Positions 32,977 through 40,197 of a DNA stretch of 64,000 bases are shown here, piece by piece (within the stretch, counting starts at the first letter, position 1; every line of letters begins with the position of its first letter). The notes under the pieces are model-generated. The model worked only from the letters and a program-made list of their open reading frames with translations, did not search any database and was not told the origin of the DNA. Origin of the DNA: Streptomyces sp. NBC_01460 (lineage in GTDB: Bacteria > Actinomycetota > Actinomycetes > Streptomycetales > Streptomycetaceae). The stretch lies in NCBI RefSeq assembly GCF_036227405.1, contig NZ_CP109473.1, positions 558,001-622,000 of the forward strand, in the 5' to 3' direction. Position numbers and translations under genes: made by a program.

Positions 32977-33151
32977 GCGCGGCAGGACGCCCGGCGTTCC
33001 CGGCGGGAAGCCGCGCCGGCAGCGCCCCACGGGAGCAGCTCCTGGACGAGGTGACTGCCGGCGAGGAACGGTTCATGGCCGCCGCGATCGGGCAGCCGCA
33101 CCGCGGCCGTACGCACCGGGCGAGGCCGAACCGCTTCCAGCGTGCCGCGCC

Positions 33152-33185
33152 GCGCCTATGCGCTCCCCGTGGAGCACATAGGCGC
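33152..33185 (+). terminator. Hairpin terminator after the ABM gene
   Basis: GCGCCTATGCGCTCC pairs with GGAGCACATAGGCGC (one mismatch) around CCGT. It separates the ABM and FAD monooxygenase transcripts. Confidence 0.8.
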
Positions 33186-33242
33186 GTCCTAGTCACCACG
33201 CCGGCCAGATCGACCCTTACGGAACACCGCTCCCATTGAATA

Positions 33243-33257
33243 TGGAACATCGTTCCA
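33243..33257. promoter_or_regulatory. Operator before the FAD monooxygenase
   Basis: TGGAAC-ATC-GTTCCA is a perfect 15-bp interrupted palindrome with the same TGGAAC/GTTCCA half-sites as the 43-bp operator at 32571-32613. It lies 22 bp before the start codon, a blocking position. Confidence 0.75.
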
Positions 33258-33278
33258 CCCAGTTTGGAAGGAACCACG

Positions 33279-34412
33279 ATGACGACACCCATCGCGATCG
33301 TCGGCGCAGGCCTCGGCGGCCTCACCCTCGCCCGCGTCCTGCACGTCCACGGCATCCCCGCGGCGGTCTACGAGGCCGACGCCTCGGCCGCGACCCGCAC
33401 GCAGGGCGGCCAGCTCGACATCCACGAGGACGACGGCCAGCACGCGCTCGCCGACGCCGGACTGACCGAGGAGTTCCACGCGATCATCCACCAGGGCGCC
33501 GACGCGGCGCGCGTACTGGACCCGAACGGCGAACTGCTGCTCGACGTGCCGGGCGACTCGACGACGCGCCCCGAGGTGCTGCGCGGCGACCTGCGCCGGA
33601 TCCTGCTCGACTCCCTGCCCGAGGGCACGGTCCGGTGGGGAAGCAAGGTCTCCGGCGTCCGCCCGCTGGGCGAGGGTCGGCACGAGCTGGCCTTCACCGA
33701 CGGCTCGACCGTGACCACAGACCTCCTCGTCGGCGCCGACGGAGCCTGGTCCAAGATCAGGCCGCTGCTGTCCGACGCCACGCCCGAGTACGTCGGCACG
33801 ACGTTCGTCGAGACGTATCTCCACGACGTCGACGAGCGTCACACCGCGACAGCCGAGGCCGTCGGCGCCGGCGCGATGTACGCGCTGACCCCGGGCAAGG
33901 GGATCGTCGCGCACCGCGAGGCGGGCAACGTCCTGCACACCTACGTCGAGCTGACCCGGTCCGCCGAGTGGATCGCCGACATCGACTTCACCGACGCGGC
34001 CGCCGCGAGCGCCCGGGTCGCGGCCGAGTTCGACGGATGGGCCCCCCACCTCACCGCGCTGATCACCGAAGGCGAGACCGCCCCGGTCGCCCGCATGATC
34101 CACACGCTCCCCACCGGCCACCGCTGGGACCGCGTACCCGGCGTGACCCTCCTGGGCGACGCCGCACACCTGATGCCGCCGTCCGGCGACGGCGCCAACC
34201 TGGCGATGTTCGACGGTGCCGAACTCGCCAAGGCGATCGCAGCCCACCCCGGGGACACCGAGGCCGCTCTCATCGCCTACGAGAAGGAACTGTTCCCCCG
34301 CAGTGACACCTTCTACGCCGACGCGCACGACACGCTGGAGCTGGTCCTGGGCGACCGCACACCGTTCGGATTCATCGACCTCTTCCGGAACGGACCCCAG
34401 GAGCAGTCCTGA
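33279..34412 (+). CDS. FAD-dependent monooxygenase, TetX-like
   Basis: The 377-residue protein is a class A flavin monooxygenase: IAIVGAGLGGLTLARVLHVHG binds the FAD adenine (residues 5-25), RTQGGQLDIHEDDGQHALAD is close to the RxxGGxLDxHxxxGQ block of tetracycline destructases, LLVGADGAWSKIRPLL is the DG motif and VTLLGDAAHLMPPSGDGANLAMFDGAEL the GD motif. No C-terminal membrane anchor is present. Such enzymes hydroxylate aromatic or polyketide substrates using NAD(P)H and oxygen; tetracycline is one known substrate of the TetX branch but not proven here. ATG 33279 has GGAAGGA; the in-frame TTG at 33264 is less likely. Confidence 0.9.
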   Translation: MTTPIAIVGAGLGGLTLARVLHVHGIPAAVYEADASAATRTQGGQLDIHEDDGQHALADAGLTEEFHAIIHQGADAARVLDPNGELLLDVPGDSTTRPEVLRGDLRRILLDSLPEGTVRWGSKVSGVRPLGEGRHELAFTDGSTVTTDLLVGADGAWSKIRPLLSDATPEYVGTTFVETYLHDVDERHTATAEAVGAGAMYALTPGKGIVAHREAGNVLHTYVELTRSAEWIADIDFTDAAAASARVAAEFDGWAPHLTALITEGETAPVARMIHTLPTGHRWDRVPGVTLLGDAAHLMPPSGDGANLAMFDGAELAKAIAAHPGDTEAALIAYEKELFPRSDTFYADAHDTLELVLGDRTPFGFIDLFRNGPQEQS

Positions 34413-34477
34413 CCCACCCCGCTGATCGGCTCGAGCGTGATATCGCCGTCGGGCGGGTCTTCACCGCGACTGCGCCT

Positions 34478-35017
34478 TCATGCGTCTCCGGCTCCGGGGG
34501 CCGGTGGCGCGGGCGGTCGCTCGATGGTGAACGTGCGGGTGACCGGATCGACCCGGGCCGGCAGCACCGTCCCCGACGTGGCGCCGCCGAACCGGTACTT
34601 CGGGACCTCGTTGCCGCACTCGAAGGGTTCGAAACCGGGACCGCTGACACGCATCAGGAGCCGGACCTGGTGGTAGTCGTCGTTGGTCGGCGGGGCAGAG
34701 GCAACGGCCAGAACCAGGGCGGTCGCGTCGACGCCCCGGGCGGCGAGCTGGAGCGTGGCCCGCCGTTCCGTGCGGGCGAAGAGCAGGGTGGACAACCCCA
34801 TGCAGGCGATGAACGCGGCGGCCAGGGCGAGGCCGACACCGGCCCACATCCACCCGGTGCTGGTCTCATCCAGTTCGGCGACGGTGCGGACGCCGACATA
34901 GACACAGGCCCCTCCGGCGCCGAGGAACAGGACCGCGCCCACGGTGCACGCGATTGCTGTGATCACCGGGCCCTTGGGGTCCAGCAGGACGGGTTCATGG
35001 GCGCGGGCGATGGCCAT
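34478..35017 (-). CDS. DUF3592-like membrane protein
   Basis: The 179-residue protein has two membrane helices (about 19-43 and 56-83) and a C-terminal soluble beta-rich part with RATLQLAARGVDATALVLAV, YHQVRLLMRVSGPGFEPFEC and ARVDPVTRTFTIERP, the pattern of DUF3592 proteins. Function is unknown. It stands alone, convergent with the FAD monooxygenase gene and followed by a proline/alanine-rich end. Confidence 0.7.
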   Translation of the reverse strand: MAIARAHEPVLLDPKGPVITAIACTVGAVLFLGAGGACVYVGVRTVAELDETSTGWMWAGVGLALAAAFIACMGLSTLLFARTERRATLQLAARGVDATALVLAVASAPPTNDDYHQVRLLMRVSGPGFEPFECGNEVPKYRFGGATSGTVLPARVDPVTRTFTIERPPAPPAPGAGDA

Positions 35018-35226
35018 CGTCGCACCCTAGCCAAGATGACGGAGTGTGCGCAGGTGTGCGGGCCGGTCGCCACGCGTTCGGGGAGCGCCTGGCCCCGCAC
35101 TCTGCGGCCCGAACCGGCCCGGAAATCGATGCCGTTACGGTCACGTCCGGTGGGGCGCGGCGTACGGCCCGAACTCCTGCCTCGTCGAGTGCCCCTCGTG
35201 CGCCCGTGCCCACAGGACAGCGCAAC

Positions 35227-35260
35227 GGGCCCTCACCGGACGGCAGTCCGGTGAGGGCCC
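35227..35260 (-). terminator. Perfect hairpin terminator after csbD
   Basis: A perfect 15-bp stem, GGGCCCTCACCGGAC with its complement, around GGCA, starting 24 bp after the CsbD-family stop. Confidence 0.9.
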
Positions 35261-35284
35261 CGCAGCGTGGGGCAGGGGGCGATG

Positions 35285-35458
35285 TCAGTCGGTGAGGGCG
35301 TCCTTGATCTTTTCCTTGGCCTGGCGGGCGTCGCCCTTGGCCTGGTCGGCCCGGCCCTCGGCGGTGAGGCGCTCGTTACCGACGGTGCGGCCGGCAGCCT
35401 CCTTGACCTTGCCCTTGCCCTGCTCGGTCTTGGCCTGAGTCTTCTCGTCGGCAGCCAT
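35285..35458 (-). CDS. CsbD-family stress protein
   Basis: This 57-residue hydrophilic protein is rich in Lys, Ala and Gln and has the CsbD pattern: TQAKTEQGKGKVKEAAGRTVG followed by GRADQAKGDARQAKEKIKDAL. CsbD-like proteins are small, abundant, generally sigma-B-dependent stress proteins of unknown mechanism. ATG 35458 has AAGGTG upstream. A sigma-B-type promoter lies 46-69 bp upstream, and a perfect terminator follows, so it is a stand-alone stress unit. Confidence 0.92.
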   Translation of the reverse strand: MAADEKTQAKTEQGKGKVKEAAGRTVGNERLTAEGRADQAKGDARQAKEKIKDALTD

Positions 35459-35800
35459 GTCACTCACACCTTGCGTCACTCGACATTGGGAACATCCACC
35501 GCCTGACCCTTTTCGCTTCGTTCAAACAGATCACTCACCCCCGATGTCGGCATAAGAAATGCGTAAACGCCGGGCGTGGAACACAATGACCCGGCGTGGA
35601 CGGAGGAAGCGGCGGGGAACGACCACTTCTGGTGCACGTGGCCCGATGATGCGCGAGGGGACATCGGCGCCGGTCCGGTGGTCACGTGCCGCGTCGGGAC
35701 CCGGTGACACGCACCGGCCCCGGCAGCCTCACGGTTCGGGGCCATGCCCCGGAGCGCGCAGCTGCCCTGAGGTATCAGTCCTGAAGGAGGCGTCACGACG
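35459..35800. other. Divergent intergenic region, csbD / YdeI
   Basis: About 340 bp. It holds the csbD promoter at its left end and the GGAGG site of the YdeI gene at its right end. Open frames across it on both strands look like chance extensions and lack a family match. Confidence 0.5.
35504..35527 (-). promoter_or_regulatory. Sigma-B-type promoter of csbD
   Basis: On the minus strand GTTT is followed after 14 bp by GGGTCA, close to the Streptomyces sigma-B consensus (G-x-x-T, 14-16 bp, GGGTA-C/T). It fits a stress gene directly downstream. Confidence 0.65.
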
Positions 35801-36385
35801 ATGGCCGACGATCCCGCTCCCGGTGCGGAGCCCCTGCTCTTCGAACGTACCGAAGGGCTCGATGCATGGCTGGACGGGCACCACGCGAGCGCGTCCAGCC
35901 TGTGGCTGAGGGTCGCGAAGAAGGGCTCGGGCGTCGAGACCGTCACCGCGTCCGAGATCATCGACACCGCCCTCTGCTACGGGTGGATCGACGGGCAGCG
36001 CAAGTCCCTGGACGCGACGTACTACCTCCAGCGGATCTCACCCCGCCGGCCCGGCAGCCCCTGGTCCCTCATCAACGTACGGAAGGTGGAGGCCCTGACG
36101 GCGGCGGGCCGGATGCGGGAGCCGGGGCTCGCCGAGGTGCGGGCCGCGCGCGAGGACGGGCGGTGGGAGACGGCGTACCCCTCGCAGAAGGAGGCCACCG
36201 TGCCCGCGGACCTCGCCGCCGCGCTGGCCGCCGCACCCCCGGCCGCCGAACGGTTCGAGCGGCTGGGCAGGACGGACCGGTACCTCGTGATCCTCCAGCT
36301 CCTGAAGGCGAGGACTCCCGGGCTCAGGGCGGCCCGCCTGGAACGCGTGGTGGCGAAGCTCGTTTCGGGCGAGAAGGTCCCCTGA
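35801..36385 (+). CDS. YdeI/OmpD-associated family protein
   Basis: The 194-residue protein matches the YdeI-like family: LLFERTEGLDAWLDGHHASAS, LWLRVAKKGSG, TASEIIDTALCYGWIDGQRKSLDATYYLQRISPRRPGSPWS and a helical C-terminal half with [18 protein letters not shown]. Some members protect against bacteriocins or sit in stress loci, but the mechanism is unknown. ATG 35801 has GGAGG 10 nt upstream. Its 3' end is partly duplicated in the following spacer (36373-36436). Confidence 0.86.
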   Translation: MADDPAPGAEPLLFERTEGLDAWLDGHHASASSLWLRVAKKGSGVETVTASEIIDTALCYGWIDGQRKSLDATYYLQRISPRRPGSPWSLINVRKVEALTAAGRMREPGLAEVRAAREDGRWETAYPSQKEATVPADLAAALAAAPPAAERFERLGRTDRYLVILQLLKARTPGLRAARLERVVAKLVSGEKVP

Positions 36386-36436
36386 CCTCTGCCGCCGAGT
36401 CCCAGTCGGCGCTGAAGGTCCCGACCTCTGCCGCCG
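36373..36436. repeat. Imperfect duplication at the YdeI 3' end
   Basis: GAAGGTCCCCTGACCTCTGC (from 36373) and GAAGGTCCCGACCTCTGCCG (from 36414) are copies differing by a 2-bp indel, 41 bp apart. The first holds the YdeI stop codon. It looks like a short tandem duplication between two convergent genes. Confidence 0.75.
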
Positions 36437-36440
36437 TCGC

Positions 36441-36866
36441 TCAGTCGGTGCGGATGCCGAGGAGTTCGGGCTTCGTGGCCAGCGAGGCGAACCGCCCGGC
36501 GGGGTCGGCGATCAGCCTGCGGGCCGTCAGGTCGAGGATGCCGCCCACCCCGGTGATCTCCGCGGCCACCGCGCCGTCCTCCTTGACGATCTGCTGCCGG
36601 ACCCCGAAGGTCTTCCCCGTGCCGTAGGAGAGGTCGCAGCCGACCCGCACCCGGTCCCCGCCGCGCAGTTCCCGCAGGTACTTCACCGTCACCTCCAGCT
36701 GCACCGGCCCGATCCCGTGGGCGAGCAGCTTCTCCTGGGCTACGCCGGCCTCCCGCAGCAGCTCCCACCTGGCGTGTTCCGCGTACTGGAGGTAGACCGC
36801 CTGATTGAGGTGGCCCTGGGTGTCCAGCTCGTACCCGCGCACCGTGACATCGACGAAGTAGGTCAT
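36441..36866 (-). CDS. Acyl-CoA thioesterase (4HBT hotdog fold)
   Basis: The 141-residue protein is a single hotdog domain: DVTVRGYELDTQGHLNQAVYLQYAEHARWELL with the catalytic acid region D-x-x-G-H-x-N, then VQLEVTVKYLRELRGGDRVRVGCDL and a strand-rich end. Family enzymes hydrolyse acyl-CoA or acyl-carrier thioesters in the cytosol. ATG 36866 is preferred; an in-frame start at 36911 would add 15 residues with no match. It diverges from the alpha-amylase gene. Confidence 0.87.
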   Translation of the reverse strand: MTYFVDVTVRGYELDTQGHLNQAVYLQYAEHARWELLREAGVAQEKLLAHGIGPVQLEVTVKYLRELRGGDRVRVGCDLSYGTGKTFGVRQQIVKEDGAVAAEITGVGGILDLTARRLIADPAGRFASLATKPELLGIRTD

Positions 36867-36961
36867 GCCTGCGGAACGCCCTCGCGCCTTCCCCCATTCC
36901 TCTCCGATCACGGTGTGCGCAGCCCCTTTACGGGCCTGTCATGCGCAGGTAACTTCCTCGA

Positions 36962-37003
36962 TGCAAGAGATTGCAGCAAGGTTCTGACAGGAGTTGCTGT
37001 CAG
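36962..37003. promoter_or_regulatory. Candidate regulatory region before the alpha-amylase
   Basis: TGCAAG-N3-TTGCAGCAAG contains repeated GCAAG units like those near Streptomyces amylase promoters bound by MalR/Reg1-type repressors, and CTGACAG-N6-CTGTCAG at 36984-37003 is a perfect inverted repeat. The gene starts at 37135. Assignment is by resemblance only. Confidence 0.4.
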
Positions 37004-37134
37004 GGCACACTGCTCGCCCGAACCCCGAGGCGCGTCCGGGTTCTCCGGCGGGATCCTCGCGGCCGCTCGCTGAGCGGTCGTGCTGTCGGCAGTCGCGGTC
37101 CACCCGCCCGCGGCCCTCCCCTGGAGACACACGA

Positions 37135-40100
37135 ATGAGACGCACCCCTGTCCGGCTGCTCGGACGCCCCGCGGCGGCAGCCGTCGCGGCGACGGTGATG
37201 CTGGGTCTCCTGACCCCGGCACCCGGAGCCTCCGGCGCGGAATCGGCCGCCCCCGCGGCCTCCTCCGCCTCCACGGCCACCGTCTTCTACTACACCAAGA
37301 CCAAGAACTGGTCCTCGTACAGACTCCATTACGCGCCCGACGGCGGATCCTGGACCACCGCGCCCGGTGTGGTCATGGAGGCCGCCTGCACGGACTGGGT
37401 GAAGCAGACCGTCAGCCTGGGCAGCGCCTCCGGCCTGGCCGCGACGTTCAACAACGGCTCCGGGGTCTGGGACAACAACGCCGGGAAGAACTACGCGCTG
37501 GGCACCGGTTCCGTCACCGTCAAGGACGGCGTGGTGGCCCACAGCGACCCCTGCGCGGATGCCGGGACGGAACCCGAGGCGGGCAACACGGCCTCGGTCT
37601 ACTACTCGACCTCCACCGTCGGCTGGACGACCACCAATCTGCACTACCAGCCGACGGGCGGCGCCTGGACCACCGTGCCAGGTGTGGGCATGGAGCCCGC
37701 CTGCACCGGCTGGGTGAAGAAGTCGGTCGATCTCGGCACCGCCACCTCCATGCTGGCCACCTTCAACAACGGCAACGGCGTCTGGGACAACAACAACGGG
37801 AGCAACTACACCGTCCCCGCCGGTCTCACCACGGTGAAGGACAAGAAGGTCACCGGCGGCGCCAAGGACCCCTGCGCGGCTGAGACCCCTGACACCCAGG
37901 CCCCCACCGCCCCGGCGAAGGTGTCGGCGAGCGCGGACGGGGTTTCCGTCGTGGTGACCTGGGAACCGTCCACCGACGACCGCGGTGTGACGACGTACCA
38001 GGTGACGCGGACCGGCGGCACCGAGGGAACGCTGGTCAGCGACGTCGGCTCCACGGTGTTCTCGGACACCGGCCTGGAGGCGAAGACGGCCTACAGCTAC
38101 ACCGTCAGGGCCGTCGACGCCGCCGGGAACGTCTCCACGGCCTCCGCCGCTGCCACCACGACCACCGGGGAGAAGCCGACCGCCCCGGCCTCCGGGAAGC
38201 CGCTGGGCACCGACCCCCGCAAGGACCCGATCTACTTCGTCCTCACCGCCCGCTTCAACGACGGTGACACCACGAACAACCGGGGCGGCAGCCAGCACAC
38301 CAAGTCGGGCAACGCGGCCAACGACGACCCCATGTTCCGGGGCGACTTCAAGGGCCTGGTCGAGAAGCTCGACTACATCAAGGGCCTCGGCATGTCGGCC
38401 GTCTGGATCACCCCCGTGGTCCTGAACCGGTCCGACTACGACTACCACGGCTACCACGGCTACGACTTCTACGAGGTCGACTCCCGGCTCGAGTCGGCGG
38501 GTGCCTCCTACCAGGACCTCATCGACGCGGCCCACGCCAAGGGCATGAAGATCTACCAGGACGTCGTGTACAACCACTCCTCGCGCTGGGGCGCCAAGGG
38601 CCTGTTCACCCCGAAGACGTACGGGGTCCGCGACGCCCAGTGGAGCTGGTACTACGACGAGAGGAACGACGGCTTCGAGTACGACGGACTGAGCGTCGAG
38701 ACCAAGTCGGGGAAGTCGTACTACAACGGCGACCTCTGGTCCACGGCCGAACCCTCGGGCAACACCTGCGTCAACTGGGGAACCCCCACCCAGTACACCT
38801 CCCCGGAGGGCTACCGGATCTACAACTGCCAGTGGCCCGACCCGACTTCGGGCATGTTCCCCAAGGCGTACTACCACAACTGCTGGATCGGCAACTGGGA
38901 GGGCGAGGACTCCCGTTCGTGCTGGCTGCACGACGACCTCGCCGACTTCAACACCGAGAGCGCGCCCGTGCAGAACTACCTGATCGGCGCCTACGACAAG
39001 TACATCGACATGGGCGTGGACGGCTTCCGCGTGGACACCGCCGTGCACATCCCCCGCACCACCTGGAACCGCCGTTTCCTCCCGGCCATCCAGGAGCGCG
39101 TCACCCAGCGGTTCGGCGCCGAGGCAGCGAAGAACTTCTTCGTCTTCGGTGAGGTCGCCGCCTTCGTCAACGACAAGTGGAACCGCGGCTCGGTCAACCA
39201 CTCCGCGCAGTTCTACACCTGGAAGGAACGCAAGGAGTACGGCGCGGACGACGGGAAGGCCGCCCTGGAGATGTACGACTACGAGCAGCAGCAGGGCACC
39301 GGCTCCCAGCCGACCTCCACCAACGCCTTCCTGAACGGCAACAGCTACCACGCGCCCGACCACAGCAGGTTCTCCGGGATGAACGTCATCGACATGCGCA
39401 TGCACATGAACTTCGGTGACGCGAACAACGCCTACAACAACGGCAAGGACTCGGACGACAGTTACAACGACGCCACCTACAACGTCGTGTACGTCGACAG
39501 CCACGACTACGGCCCCAACAAGAGCAGCGAGCGGTACGCCGGCGGCACGGACGCCTGGGCCGAGAACATGTCCCTGATGTGGACCTTCCGGGGCATCCCC
39601 ACGCTGTACTACGGCTCCGAGGTCGAGTTCCAGGCCGGCAAGAAGATCGACTGCGGACCCACCTGCCCGCTGGCGACGACCGGCCGGGCCTACTTCGGGG
39701 ACCACCTCGTCGGCACGGTGAAGGCGTCGGACTTTGGCACGGTCTCCTCCGCGTCCGGCGCGGTCGCCGACACGCTGGCCGAGCCGCTGGTCAAGCACGT
39801 GCAGCGGCTCAACCAGATCCGCCGGGCGGTGCCCGCCCTGCAGATGGGGCAGTACTCGACCGAGGGCATCACCGGCTCGATGGCGTACAAGCGCCGCTAC
39901 ACCGACACCGTGAGCGGTACGGACAGCTTCGCGCTGGTGACGGTCACGGGCGGCGCCACGTACACAGGTATCCCCAACGGCACCTACAAGGACGCCGTCA
40001 CCGGTGACACCCAGGTCGTGACGGGCGGAACGCTGGCCGTCCCCGCGCCGGGCAAGGGCAATCTGCGGGTGTACGTCCTGGACCTGGGCGGAAGGAACGC

Positions 40101-40143
40101 GACCCCGGGGAAGATCGGTACGGCGGGCCCGTACCTGAAGTGA
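37135..40143 (+). CDS. Secreted GH13 alpha-amylase with two CBM25 modules
   Basis: A 1002-residue enzyme. Order: signal peptide (1-36), two CBM25 starch-binding modules (about 47-135 and 150-235, each with a WTT-rich and FNNG-WDNN core), a fibronectin III domain (about 252-340) and a GH13 catalytic barrel (about 358-900) with nucleophile D634 in GVDGFRVDTA, acid/base E673 in VFGEVAAF and stabiliser D791 in VDSHDYG. A beta-domain ends the protein. It degrades starch or glycogen outside the cell. GGAG lies just before ATG 37135; a longer open frame upstream is not coding. The importer for its products is not adjacent. Confidence 0.94.
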   Translation: MRRTPVRLLGRPAAAAVAATVMLGLLTPAPGASGAESAAPAASSASTATVFYYTKTKNWSSYRLHYAPDGGSWTTAPGVVMEAACTDWVKQTVSLGSASGLAATFNNGSGVWDNNAGKNYALGTGSVTVKDGVVAHSDPCADAGTEPEAGNTASVYYSTSTVGWTTTNLHYQPTGGAWTTVPGVGMEPACTGWVKKSVDLGTATSMLATFNNGNGVWDNNNGSNYTVPAGLTTVKDKKVTGGAKDPCAAETPDTQAPTAPAKVSASADGVSVVVTWEPSTDDRGVTTYQVTRTGGTEGTLVSDVGSTVFSDTGLEAKTAYSYTVRAVDAAGNVSTASAAATTTTGEKPTAPASGKPLGTDPRKDPIYFVLTARFNDGDTTNNRGGSQHTKSGNAANDDPMFRGDFKGLVEKLDYIKGLGMSAVWITPVVLNRSDYDYHGYHGYDFYEVDSRLESAGASYQDLIDAAHAKGMKIYQDVVYNHSSRWGAKGLFTPKTYGVRDAQWSWYYDERNDGFEYDGLSVETKSGKSYYNGDLWSTAEPSGNTCVNWGTPTQYTSPEGYRIYNCQWPDPTSGMFPKAYYHNCWIGNWEGEDSRSCWLHDDLADFNTESAPVQNYLIGAYDKYIDMGVDGFRVDTAVHIPRTTWNRRFLPAIQERVTQRFGAEAAKNFFVFGEVAAFVNDKWNRGSVNHSAQFYTWKERKEYGADDGKAALEMYDYEQQQGTGSQPTSTNAFLNGNSYHAPDHSRFSGMNVIDMRMHMNFGDANNAYNNGKDSDDSYNDATYNVVYVDSHDYGPNKSSERYAGGTDAWAENMSLMWTFRGIPTLYYGSEVEFQAGKKIDCGPTCPLATTGRAYFGDHLVGTVKASDFGTVSSASGAVADTLAEPLVKHVQRLNQIRRAVPALQMGQYSTEGITGSMAYKRRYTDTVSGTDSFALVTVTGGATYTGIPNGTYKDAVTGDTQVVTGGTLAVPAPGKGNLRVYVLDLGGRNATPGKIGTAGPYLK

Positions 40144-40151
40144 CCCGCGGC

Positions 40152-40185
40152 GCGGCCGGCCACGCTCCCGGGCGTGTCCGGCCGC
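40152..40185. terminator. Bidirectional terminator, amylase / ribosomal protection gene
   Basis: GCGGCCGGCCACGC pairs with GCGTGTCCGGCCGC, one mismatch, 6-nt loop. It lies between the two convergent stops. Confidence 0.8.
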
Positions 40186-40197
40186 ATCCGCCGGGCC

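Larger units (their letters stand above)
32977..33278. other. Intergenic region ABM / FAD monooxygenase
   Basis: About 300 bp with a terminator at 33152-33185 and the operator at 33243-33257. No gene is supportable. Confidence 0.6.

Noticed and set aside
35559..35909. A 116-codon frame upstream of and overlapping the YdeI gene
   Set aside because: Arg/Ser/Pro-rich translation typical of a wrong frame, and it overlaps the well-supported YdeI start.
36441..36911. Longer start for the thioesterase at 36911
   Set aside because: The extra 15 residues do not resemble the family and the hotdog domain begins right after ATG 36866.
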